NCBI GenBank assembly: GCA_007120095.1
Contig: SKOM01000014.1
Span: 1-8,379, forward strand
Length of the DNA: 8,379 nt
Direction: 5' to 3'
Origin: Candidatus Competibacteraceae bacterium
GTDB taxonomy: Bacteria > Pseudomonadota > Gammaproteobacteria > Competibacterales > Competibacteraceae
The translations under genes and the position numbers were made by a program. Each line of letters opens with the position of its first letter. Position 1 is the first letter of the stretch. Below are positions 1 to 5,897 of this stretch, in pieces. The notes beneath the pieces are model-generated. The model had not been told where the DNA came from. It saw nothing but the letters and a program-made list of their open reading frames with translations, and did no database searches.

Positions 1-914
1 AGATCCTGCCCCAGGCGCAATCCGGCGATTTTAGCCCGCACCAAGGCGCGATACACCTGATAAAACGTTAATAGCCGTACACCCTGGAAGTCACCGCTGA
101 GGGTTAAATAGCGATCCAACACCTGCCAACTCATGGCCGGCGCACCGCGATGGCATAAATCCATCAGGGTGAAGGCGAGATCGTTGACCACATCAATCCA
201 GCGGAACTCTTCATTGAATTCGATGGCGTCAAACAGCGTGGTGCGGCCGCGAAACAAGGTGACATTGCCCAGATGCGCATCGCCGTGACATTCGCGGATA
301 AATCCATCACGGCAGCGTTGTTGCAGCAGCGACTTGAGCGCTGCACCCTGCGCCTCGGTCCAATCATCAAGCCGTTGCAAACGCGGTTGATCGGCCTCAG
401 TGGTTAACATCGTCCGCAAGGCCACAAGGTTATCGCGCATCGGCGCCATCACTTGTTCAGGTTGACCCAAGGGGCTGTCTGGCGGAGCCACAGCGGCCTG
501 CTGGTGGAGTTGGGCCAGTTCATCAGCCAGATCGAGGATATGCTGCGGCTGTAACCGCCCCTCGGCCAGTAAATAATCAAACCCGTCTTCCCGGGCGAAG
601 CGGCGCATGAGTACCGCATATTCAAACGGCTCGCCGCTGCCACCGATGTGAGGCTGTGACGGGCTACCGGTGATCGGCACCACATCGAGATACAAATCGG
701 GTGCCTGCCGTTGGTTTAGACGGATTTCCTCGCGGCAAAAATGCGCACGGCGATCCAGGGTGGAGAAATCCAGAAAACCCAGATTCAACGGTTTTTTGAT
801 TTTATACGCATACTCACCGGCCAGTAGCACCCAGGAAATATGGGTTTCCAACAAAGTCACCTGTTCGACCGGGTGGGGATAATGAGCGGGGTTTTTTAGA
901 GCTGATATCAACAT
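1..914 (-). CDS. COG2187 aminoglycoside-phosphotransferase-like protein, C-terminus cut by window edge
   Basis: This gene runs off the left edge, so 304 codons are visible. The N-terminus carries a lysine-rich strand, YAYKIKKPLNLGFLDFS (residues 35-51), typical of COG2187 proteins. The kinase-like catalytic motif HGDAHLGN lies at 210-217. It is followed by an acidic stretch (LFDAIEFNE, 227-235; IDVVNDLAF, 240-248) that fits the metal-binding aspartates of the APH fold. Full-length relatives are about 500 residues and usually continue into a P-loop AAA-type ATPase domain; that part would lie beyond the edge and is not seen. The real substrate of this family is not established, and the resemblance to aminoglycoside kinases does not imply antibiotic resistance. 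The ATG at 914 is the first start after an in-frame TAA next to the tRNA 3' end; no clear Shine-Dalgarno precedes it. Family assignment is firm, function is not. Confidence 0.85.
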   Translation of the reverse strand, partial: MLISALKNPAHYPHPVEQVTLLETHISWVLLAGEYAYKIKKPLNLGFLDFSTLDRRAHFCREEIRLNQRQAPDLYLDVVPITGSPSQPHIGGSGEPFEYAVLMRRFAREDGFDYLLAEGRLQPQHILDLADELAQLHQQAAVAPPDSPLGQPEQVMAPMRDNLVALRTMLTTEADQPRLQRLDDWTEAQGAALKSLLQQRCRDGFIRECHGDAHLGNVTLFRGRTTLFDAIEFNEEFRWIDVVNDLAFTLMDLCHRGAPAMSWQVLDRYLTLSGDFQGVRLLTFYQVYRALVRAKIAGLRLGQD

Positions 915-969
915 GGGTTCGTCACGCGCCGGGTACTCGGCTGGCTGTTGTGAATCTGGGCGGGTTTAA

Positions 970-1057
970 TGGCGGAGAGCGAGGGATTCGAACCCCCGGA
1001 CCCTTGCGGGTCAACGGTTTTCAAGACCGCCGCTTTCGACCGCTCAGCCAGCTCTCC
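970..1057 (-). tRNA. tRNA-Ser (anticodon UGA)
   Basis: An 88-base gene including an encoded CCA end. The acceptor stem is GGAGAGC pairing with GCTCTCC, with discriminator G. The anticodon stem GCGGT/ACCGT encloses loop CTTGAAA, giving anticodon TGA at 1021-1023 on the minus strand, which reads UCA and other serine codons. The long variable arm (GACCC/GGGTC with a GCAA loop) is the class II hallmark of serine tRNAs. The T-loop contains TTCGAAT. The next gene on the strand starts 55 bases downstream, and no classical terminator with a T-run is visible between them. Confidence 0.97.
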
Positions 1058-1071
1058 ACAGAACGCCTCAT

Positions 1072-1101
1072 AGCATACCCGAAAACGGTTTGACACTCCA
1101 A
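1072..1101 (-). promoter_or_regulatory. Probable sigma-70 promoter of tRNA-Ser
   Basis: On the minus strand a -35-like TTGGAG (1096-1101) is separated by 18 bases from a -10-like TATGCT (1072-1077). The -10 ends 14 bases before the mature tRNA 5' end, leaving room for a short 5' leader. Each box matches four of six consensus positions. This is a pattern match only. Confidence 0.45.
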
Positions 1102-1178
1102 CGACCCCATCTGTGGAGGGTTGCTGAGGCGGTGTCTTCAGAACGGATTGATTCTGTTCGACTGCCATGACTGCGCCA

Positions 1179-1835
1179 TCAGATCCCACTGGCAGCGGCG
1201 ACCGCCTCTGAGAGCGCAATGTTCAGTTCAAACGCCACACAAGCCTCGGCCAATACCTTTTGTGACTGGGCGATCTCTGCCCCTGCCCGGTCAAAACCGG
1301 CCCGATACTCGGTGGTGAAAGACCCGACATCGGCAATGGCGGGAAAAGCGTAAAATCCCAGCGCCTCGGGCTCTAAACCGGGTGAGTGCACTAACCGCCG
1401 CCGGATAATCTGCCCGCCGTTGAGATCACCCAGATAGCGCACATAGGCGTGGCCGATCAGCGCTTCTCCACCGGCTAGGCTGTCAATCCGGGCAGCATAA
1501 AGGTGTCCTGCGTCCAGTACCGGCACGGTCTGCGACCAATCATGACCACACAGCGCGTTTAGGTCGGCAACAATGGCAGGGGCGCGATACACCTCAGCGC
1601 GGGCAATCTGCCGCAAACCCGGTTCTTGGCGGTTCTCATCAAGCGCCGTTTCCAACTGCTGATAGGCGGGTAGCAGATTACGCAAAAACAGCGCATAAGC
1701 CTGGCGACTGGCCTGACCACGCAGCAGGGCACGGATAATGCCGCTGCGTTCAGCCCGACGATGCCATGCCTGGGTGTGATCACGCAAGGCGTCGGCAAAC
1801 CCGTCTGCTGGAATCCACTCCCGCTCAGCGCTCAC
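1179..1835 (-). CDS. Biliverdin-producing heme oxygenase
   Basis: A cytoplasmic enzyme that opens heme to biliverdin, releasing CO and iron with electrons from a reductase; used for heme-iron acquisition or to supply bilin chromophore. Counting from the GTG at 1835 (218 aa), the helix LRDHTQAWHRRAE (17-29) carries the expected proximal heme ligand, His25. The distal-helix glycine motif is YLGDLNGGQ (134-142), where relatives often have GDLSGGQ. Length fits bacterial heme oxygenases (about 190-220 aa). The same frame opens at a TTG at 1880, which would add 15 residues outside the conserved fold, MVPPCVQKESGCAKA. Neither start has a well-spaced Shine-Dalgarno, so the N-terminus is uncertain. 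No phytochrome, TonB receptor or heme transporter is in view, so the sequence does not say whether the role is iron uptake or photosensing. Confidence 0.9.
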   Translation of the reverse strand: MSAEREWIPADGFADALRDHTQAWHRRAERSGIIRALLRGQASRQAYALFLRNLLPAYQQLETALDENRQEPGLRQIARAEVYRAPAIVADLNALCGHDWSQTVPVLDAGHLYAARIDSLAGGEALIGHAYVRYLGDLNGGQIIRRRLVHSPGLEPEALGFYAFPAIADVGSFTTEYRAGFDRAGAEIAQSQKVLAEACVAFELNIALSEAVAAASGI

Positions 1836-1943
1836 CGCCTTAGCACACCCCGACTCTTTTTGGACGCAAGGTGGTACCAATACGCATAATCAATGTATCC
1901 TATGTGAACAGTGCGGGCAGAAAATACGGACAAATGAAGCAGC

Positions 1944-1973
1944 TTGTCATGAACGCTTACAGCGCACTAAACT
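1944..1973 (+). promoter_or_regulatory. Candidate sigma-70 promoter for RDD gene and mpl
   Basis: TTGTCA (1944-1949, five of six -35 positions) is followed after 18 bases by TAAACT (1968-1973, four of six -10 positions). Transcription would start near 1980, about 30 bases before the RDD start codon. It lies in the divergent gap between the heme oxygenase and this gene. No convincing promoter for the heme oxygenase was found on the other strand. Confidence 0.45.
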
Positions 1974-2011
1974 AGCACGCTCATTGCCCAGTGCCAAGCT
2001 AACACGATTCT

Positions 2012-2461
2012 ATGACAACCTCTATCCCCCGTGCCGGATTATGGCGTCGCCTTGCCGCCCTGCTCTACGACAGTTTTCTGATCGCCAGCCTGTTATTTCT
2101 ATTCGCGGCCATTACCACTCTGCTGAACCGCGGCCCTGTGGTTCCGGAGCACCCGCTGTTTTATCTTTATCAGTTGATGCTGATCGCCGTAGTGGTTGTA
2201 TTCTACGGCTGGTTCTGGATTCGCAGCGGGCAAACACTCGGCATGCAGGCTTGGCGCTTACAATTGCGCCGCCAGGATGGCCAACCCCTGGACTGGATGG
2301 ATGTGCTACGCCGTTGCAGTGTGGGTCTGCTGTCATGGTTACCGCTAGGGTTGGGGTATTTATGGGTGCTGGTCGACCGCGACACGCTGACTTGGCATGA
2401 TCGTCTTTCCAGCACGGAAGTGGTGGTGTTACCACCCGATCAGACGGTAAAACACCACTAA
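2012..2461 (+). CDS. RDD-family small membrane protein
   Basis: A 149-residue inner-membrane protein of the RDD family, whose general function is poorly known; some members have been linked to ion or solute transport. The family's signature residues are present: arginine at 12-13 and Asp20 in WRRLAALLYD, the RSGQTLGM loop (71-78), and the C-terminal WHDRLSSTEVV (128-138). Three hydrophobic segments lie at about 20-38, 52-70 and 105-122. The ATG at 2012 fits the start of the conserved domain; the Shine-Dalgarno is weak or absent. Its stop is 15 bases before mpl, so the two are probably one transcript, although no functional link to murein recycling is known to me. The 3' end of the gene contains overlapping inverted repeats. 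Confidence 0.88.
   Translation: MTTSIPRAGLWRRLAALLYDSFLIASLLFLFAAITTLLNRGPVVPEHPLFYLYQLMLIAVVVVFYGWFWIRSGQTLGMQAWRLQLRRQDGQPLDWMDVLRRCSVGLLSWLPLGLGYLWVLVDRDTLTWHDRLSSTEVVVLPPDQTVKHH
2422..2458 (+). other. Two mutually exclusive hairpins at the RDD/mpl junction
   Basis: Hairpin A pairs GGTGGT (2422-2427) with ACCACC (2431-2436) across a 3-base loop. Hairpin B pairs GTGGTGTT (2423-2430) with AACACCAC (2451-2458), and can extend by ACC/GGT (2431-2433 with 2446-2448) after a two-base bulge. They share the same 5' arm and cannot form together. There is no T-run, so neither is a standard terminator. Hairpin B ends 18 bases before the mpl ATG. Part of the repetition comes from three GTG codons and two CAC codons, so chance is possible. 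Confidence 0.35.
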
Positions 2462-2476
2462 ACTTATCAGACCCTC

Positions 2477-3826
2477 ATGCATATCCATATTCTCGGTATT
2501 TGCGGCACCTTCATGGCCGGGCTGGCTTTGCTGGCGCGAGCGCAAGGTCATCAGGTCAGCGGCTGTGATGCCCAGGTTTATCCACCCATGAGCACTCAAC
2601 TGGCCGAGGCCGGCATTGAAGTGCTCCAAGGCTACGATCCGGCACATCTCCAGCCCGCTCCGGATCAAGTGGTCGTCGGTAATGCCATGACTCGAGGCAA
2701 TCCAGCAGTCGAATATCTGCTCGATAGTGGATTGCCCTACACTTCTGGCCCCCAATGGCTGGCCGAGCATATCCTGCTCGGCCGCTGGGTACTGGCGGTG
2801 GCCGGTACCCACGGCAAAACCACCGTCAGTGCCATGTTGGCGCATATTCTTGAACAGGCCGGCTTACAACCGGGTTTTTTAATCGGTGGGTTACCGCAGA
2901 ATTTCCCAGTATCGGCGCGGCTGGGCACGGGTGAAGCCTTCGTGGTTGAAGCCGACGAATACGACAGCGCCTTTTTTGATAAGCGCGCCAAGTTCATCCA
3001 TTACCGACCGCGGACGCTGGTGCTGAATAATCTGGACTTTGATCATGCGGATATTTATCCGGATCTGGCTGCCATTCAGCGCCAGTTCCATCATTTAATC
3101 CGCACCGTGCCGCGCTCAGCGCTGATCATCAGCAATGGAGCAGACCCGCAGTTGGAGCACACCTTGGCTATGGGCTGCTGGACACCGATACAGCGCTTTG
3201 TCAGCGGCGACTGGACGGCCAGCGTGGCATGCGCCGACGGCAGTGCATTTAACGTGTGTCATCATGGGCAGTCAGCAGGCCGCGTTGAATGGTGCCAGTT
3301 GGGTCAGCACAATATCGCCAACGCCCTGGCCGCAGTGGCGGCTGCCCGACATGCCGGGGTGGCCGTTGATCATGCCGTGGCGGCACTGAATACTTTCAGC
3401 GGTGTGCGTCGCCGACTGGAACAACGGGGCACAGTCGCCGGTGTCCACGTCTATGACGATTTTGCCCATCATCCCACTGCGATTGCCACCACCCTGCACG
3501 GGCTACGTGCTCGCGTCGGCACAGCGCGCATCATAGCCGTCCTTGAACCGCGCTCTAACACCATGCGCCGCGGAGTGTTCACCGCCCAACTGGCCCCAGC
3601 GCTGCAAACCGCCGATCAGGTCTTACTCTACCAACCTCCAGAACTCGCTGGTTTGCTGGAACCGGTAGCGACGGCTTCAGGTGGCCAATGCTTCTGCCGC
3701 GTTGATGAGATGCTGGCCGCTTTAACGGCACAACTGCGCCCTGGTGACCATGTCGTGATCATGAGTAATGGCGGATTTGAGGCGCTGCATGAACGTCTGT
3801 TACAGGCATTAGCTCACGCTGATTGA
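2477..3826 (+). CDS. mpl: UDP-N-acetylmuramate:L-alanyl-gamma-D-glutamyl-meso-diaminopimelate ligase
   Basis: A cytoplasmic murein-recycling enzyme. It uses ATP to join the recovered tripeptide L-Ala-D-Glu-meso-DAP to UDP-MurNAc, bypassing MurC, MurD and MurE. The 449-residue length matches the family. The Mur ligase fold is complete: N-terminal Rossmann motif HILGICGTFMAGLA (4-17), P-loop AGTHGKTT (109-116), EADEYDSAFFDKR (158-170), LNNLDFDHADIY (183-194), FSGVRRRLE (307-315), YDDFAHHPTA (326-335) and the C-terminal EPRSNTMRRG (357-366). The EADEYDSAFFDKR and EPRSNTM blocks distinguish Mpl from MurC. It lies 15 bases after the RDD gene. No Shine-Dalgarno is visible before the ATG, so translation may depend on coupling or on local structure. 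In Pseudomonas mpl lies beside ubiX; ubiX is not next to it here. Confidence 0.97.
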   Translation: MHIHILGICGTFMAGLALLARAQGHQVSGCDAQVYPPMSTQLAEAGIEVLQGYDPAHLQPAPDQVVVGNAMTRGNPAVEYLLDSGLPYTSGPQWLAEHILLGRWVLAVAGTHGKTTVSAMLAHILEQAGLQPGFLIGGLPQNFPVSARLGTGEAFVVEADEYDSAFFDKRAKFIHYRPRTLVLNNLDFDHADIYPDLAAIQRQFHHLIRTVPRSALIISNGADPQLEHTLAMGCWTPIQRFVSGDWTASVACADGSAFNVCHHGQSAGRVEWCQLGQHNIANALAAVAAARHAGVAVDHAVAALNTFSGVRRRLEQRGTVAGVHVYDDFAHHPTAIATTLHGLRARVGTARIIAVLEPRSNTMRRGVFTAQLAPALQTADQVLLYQPPELAGLLEPVATASGGQCFCRVDEMLAALTAQLRPGDHVVIMSNGGFEALHERLLQALAHAD

Positions 3827-3858
3827 ATCCCGTTCTGCGCACCGGTCACATTCTGGTG

Positions 3859-3864
3859 TAAAAT
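3859..3864 (+). promoter_or_regulatory. Possible -10 box upstream of Lon-N domain gene
   Basis: TAAAAT at 3859-3864, about 35 bases before the start codon, matches five of six -10 positions. No good -35 lies at the correct distance. The mpl stop is 73 bases before the next gene, enough for a promoter, but read-through from mpl is equally possible. Confidence 0.3.
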
Positions 3865-3899
3865 CCGTTTATGAATTTGCTCTGGATAACGAGTTGTTG

Positions 3900-4487
3900 A
3901 TGATCCAGCTACCGCTGTTCCCGCTCAATGTCGTGTTGTTTCCCGGTGGGGTGCTGCCCTTACGCATCTTCGAACCCCGCTATGTCAGCATGGTGAGCGA
4001 GTCGTTAAAACAAGGCTCGGTGTTCGCCATCATGACCATCGAGGAACAGACCGATACACCACAGGCGACCGCCTTTTACAGCCTCGGCACTCTGGCGGAA
4101 ATCGTCGATTTTGATCAGCTCGATGGCGGGATGCTTGGCATTACCTGTCGCGGCGGTGAGCGGGTGGCGATTCAACACCAGCGGCGCCGTGCTGACCGCC
4201 TCATTATCGGCACCGGTGAGTTGCAAGCTCCGGAGCCGGTCATCGCGGTTGACGCCTCACACCAACCGCTCAGCCAGTTCCTCAGCAGTCTTCTGGAGCG
4301 CGAGGAAATCCAACCTTACCGCCGCTGGCTGCAAGAAGACTGGCACAGCGCCTGCTGGCTGGGCTTTCGTTTGGCAGAATTGCTGCCGCTGCCGTTAGCG
4401 TTCAAACATCATCTGTTAAAAATCGAAGATGCCCGCGAGCGGCTCGACATTTTAGACACGGTGTTGCGCGATAATGAATTACTGTAA
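3900..4487 (+). CDS. Lon N-terminal (substrate-binding) domain protein
   Basis: A 195-residue protein made only of the Lon-N/LAN domain, which in Lon protease binds substrates; it has neither the AAA+ module nor the Ser-Lys protease site. The hallmark is at the very N-terminus: LPLFPLNVVLFPGGVLPLRIFEPRY (residues 4-28), followed by GTLAEIVDF, a typical second strand of the fold, and an alpha-helical C-terminal half. Stand-alone members are common near housekeeping genes in Proteobacteria and their role is not settled. The frame also opens at TTG codons at 3894 and 3897, but ATG at 3900 is preferred: GAG at 3891-3893 serves as a weak Shine-Dalgarno six bases upstream. The next gene begins 73 bases after the stop. 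Confidence 0.9.
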   Translation: MIQLPLFPLNVVLFPGGVLPLRIFEPRYVSMVSESLKQGSVFAIMTIEEQTDTPQATAFYSLGTLAEIVDFDQLDGGMLGITCRGGERVAIQHQRRRADRLIIGTGELQAPEPVIAVDASHQPLSQFLSSLLEREEIQPYRRWLQEDWHSACWLGFRLAELLPLPLAFKHHLLKIEDARERLDILDTVLRDNELL

Positions 4488-4521
4488 ACCCGGCCTTGCC
4501 GAACAGCGGCTAAGCGGTTAT

Positions 4522-4537
4522 GTTGGGCACTCCCAAC
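4522..4537. other. Short perfect inverted repeat upstream of the cytochrome pair
   Basis: GTTGGG (4522-4527) and CCCAAC (4532-4537) form a six-base-pair stem with a four-base loop. No T-run follows on either strand, so it is a poor terminator. It overlaps a weak promoter-like pair, TTGCCG (4496-4501) and TATGTT (4519-4524) spaced by 17 bases, so it could be an operator or a leader hairpin. A chance occurrence is also possible. Confidence 0.3.
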
Positions 4538-4547
4538 TCAAAGCAAT

Positions 4548-4551
4548 GAGG
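4548..4551 (+). promoter_or_regulatory. Shine-Dalgarno that sets the cytochrome c556 start
   Basis: GAGG at 4548-4551 lies nine bases before the ATG at 4561. It overlaps an earlier in-frame ATG (4546) and so argues for 4561 rather than 4546 or 4474 as the start. The start at 4561 also places a clean signal peptide at the N-terminus. Confidence 0.6.
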
Positions 4552-4560
4552 TCACTACTC

Positions 4561-5007
4561 ATGAGCTACCGTAACCCCCTTATCATCTTGCTCTCCATGG
4601 CGGCAGTGTTATTGTTTGCACCCGTCCATGCCACCGATCCAGAAGATTTAATTGATTATCGCAACAGCGTGATGCGCGCTATTGGTGGCCATAGCGCCGC
4701 AGCCGTGGCTATTGTCCGCGGCCAGGTCGAGCATGACGAGCATCTGCCGCACCATGCCGAGGCATTGGTCACCACTACTCGGATGATTGCCGCCTTGTTC
4801 CCGGCCGAATCGGCTGAAGGCGACACCGATGCGCTAGCGCGTATCTGGGAAGAACCCGAGGCCTTTAGTGCGGCTATCGCCAATACCGAGCAGGCCGCAG
4901 AAGCCTTTCTCACGGCGGTGAACGAGGGTGGAGATGTCGGCAGCGCCATGCGTGATCTAGGCATGTCGTGCCGCAGTTGTCACGAAGATTACCGTGCTCG
5001 GCGGTGA
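4561..5007 (+). CDS. Class II cytochrome c (c556/c'-type), periplasmic
   Basis: A 148-residue secreted monoheme cytochrome. Residues 1-24 form a signal peptide (positive MSYR, hydrophobic core, PVHA before the mature TDPE). The mature part is a four-helix bundle with the heme site at the far C-terminus, CRSCH (137-141) followed by EDYRARR, as in the cytochrome c'/c556 family. The first mature helix reads DYRNSVMRAIGGH (32-44). The R..xM pattern with Met38 is the axial ligand position of low-spin c556 proteins, so an electron-transfer role is more likely than gas binding; this is inferred. The frame is open from 4474, but the GAGG at 4548 and the signal peptide select ATG 4561. The stop overlaps the start of the next cytochrome in GTGA. 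Confidence 0.9.
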   Translation: MSYRNPLIILLSMAAVLLFAPVHATDPEDLIDYRNSVMRAIGGHSAAAVAIVRGQVEHDEHLPHHAEALVTTTRMIAALFPAESAEGDTDALARIWEEPEAFSAAIANTEQAAEAFLTAVNEGGDVGSAMRDLGMSCRSCHEDYRARR

Positions 5008-5873
5008 ATACTCAACGTGTGGTCGGTCTGTTAGCACTGCTGCTGGTCAGCGGTGCTCAGGCGGCTGATGAAGAGCGTATCGAGCGGGGGCGTTATCTGC
5101 TCCACGCCGGTGGGTGCATTACGTGTCACACGGTAGACAATGCCGAACCCGAAGACTTCCTAGCCGGTGGCCGGGCGCTGGAAACGCCGTTTGGCACCTT
5201 TTACTCCCCCAACATCACCCCTGATCCTGACACGGGTATTGGCCATTGGAGTGATGCGGAGTTCATCACCGCTTTTCGCTATGGCCGCGCTCCTGACGGC
5301 AAACGCTACTACCCTGCTTTCCCCTATAGCGCTTACACGGGCATCAAGGATGCTGATCTGCTCGATCTTAAAGCGTATTTATTCAGCTTGGAACCGGTTG
5401 ACCGCCCCACTCCTAAGCATGAGCTGAGCTGGTTTGCCTTCCGCATCGGCATGATCTTCTGGAATTGGCTGAATTTTGAACCCGGGGTATTTCAGCCCGA
5501 TCCTGAACAATCGGCGCAGTGGAACCGTGGCGCTTATCTGGTACGTCATCTCGGTCATTGTGGCGAATGTCACACCCCGCGCACGTGGACCGGCGGTCTG
5601 GACACGAGTAACCATCTCGCCGGCAATCGAGAAGGCCCGGGGGGCGACCGTGTACCCAATATCACCCCTGACCGTAACACCGGCATCGGCCGCTGGTCCG
5701 AAAGCGATATTGAATTCTTTTTAGACATCGGTATGCTGCCTGATGGTGATTTCACCGGTGGTTCCATGGGGCCGGTCATCAGTGATAGCACTTCACATCT
5801 GACCACCGAAGATCGTCGTGCGATAGCCGCTTATTTGCGCTCCCTAGAACCATTGCCCAGTGTACTTGACTGA
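5004..5873 (+). CDS. Diheme cytochrome c, periplasmic
   Basis: A 289-residue secreted protein with two cytochrome c domains. Residues 1-20 are a signal peptide (MNTQRVVGLLALLLVSGAQA). Heme sites are CITCH (38-42) and CGECH (186-190). Each domain has a related block: SPNITPDPDTGIGHWSD (68-84) and VPNITPDRNTGIGRWSE (217-233), showing internal duplication as in the cytochrome subunits of periplasmic or membrane dehydrogenases. In domain 2, Met255 in GGSMGPVI is the likely sixth ligand. Domain 1 has no methionine at all up to Met150: the usual region reads YYPAFPYSAYTGIKD (102-116). GTG at 5004 is chosen because it yields the signal peptide and overlaps the upstream stop, implying translational coupling. 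A longer frame from GTG 4968 would spoil the signal. No dehydrogenase is adjacent, so its partner is unknown apart from the c556-type neighbour. Confidence 0.9.
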   Translation: MNTQRVVGLLALLLVSGAQAADEERIERGRYLLHAGGCITCHTVDNAEPEDFLAGGRALETPFGTFYSPNITPDPDTGIGHWSDAEFITAFRYGRAPDGKRYYPAFPYSAYTGIKDADLLDLKAYLFSLEPVDRPTPKHELSWFAFRIGMIFWNWLNFEPGVFQPDPEQSAQWNRGAYLVRHLGHCGECHTPRTWTGGLDTSNHLAGNREGPGGDRVPNITPDRNTGIGRWSESDIEFFLDIGMLPDGDFTGGSMGPVISDSTSHLTTEDRRAIAAYLRSLEPLPSVLD

Positions 5874-5897
5874 ACGACAACTGCCGAGACAAACATT

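Noticed and set aside
891..898. GGGG followed by a T-run, resembling a plus-strand terminator tail
   Set aside because: No stem precedes it, and it lies within the N-terminal codons of the minus-strand COG2187 gene. The same applies to the T-run at 2875-2880 in mpl.
1140..1160. CAGAA/TTCTG inverted repeat after the heme oxygenase stop
   Set aside because: The stem is only five A/T-rich base pairs with an eight-base loop and no T-run; too weak to call a terminator.
908..1219. 103-codon open frame on the minus strand across the tRNA
   Set aside because: It reads through tRNA-Ser, giving the well-known ghost peptide LAERSKAAVLKT...GGSNPSLSA; it is not a protein gene.
1881..1910. AT-rich stretch upstream of the heme oxygenase as a possible Fur box
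   Set aside because: The sequence around GCATAATCAATG shows no convincing repeated NATNAT or palindromic structure, so iron regulation cannot be claimed.
1984..2400. 138-codon plus-strand frame overlapping the RDD gene
   Set aside because: Composition is low-complexity and unlike any family; the RDD frame at 2012-2461 has clear family motifs and membrane segments.
2429..2845. 138-codon minus-strand frame opposite mpl
   Set aside because: It is antisense to conserved Mpl motifs and has no recognisable domain.
4474..4560. Extended N-terminus of the class II cytochrome from ATG 4474 or 4546
   Set aside because: The extension would bury the signal peptide and overlap the Lon-N gene end; the GAGG at 4548-4551 selects ATG 4561.
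4968..5003. Extended N-terminus of the diheme cytochrome from GTG 4968
   Set aside because: It overlaps the heme-binding end of the upstream cytochrome in another frame and adds charged residues ahead of a complete signal peptide.
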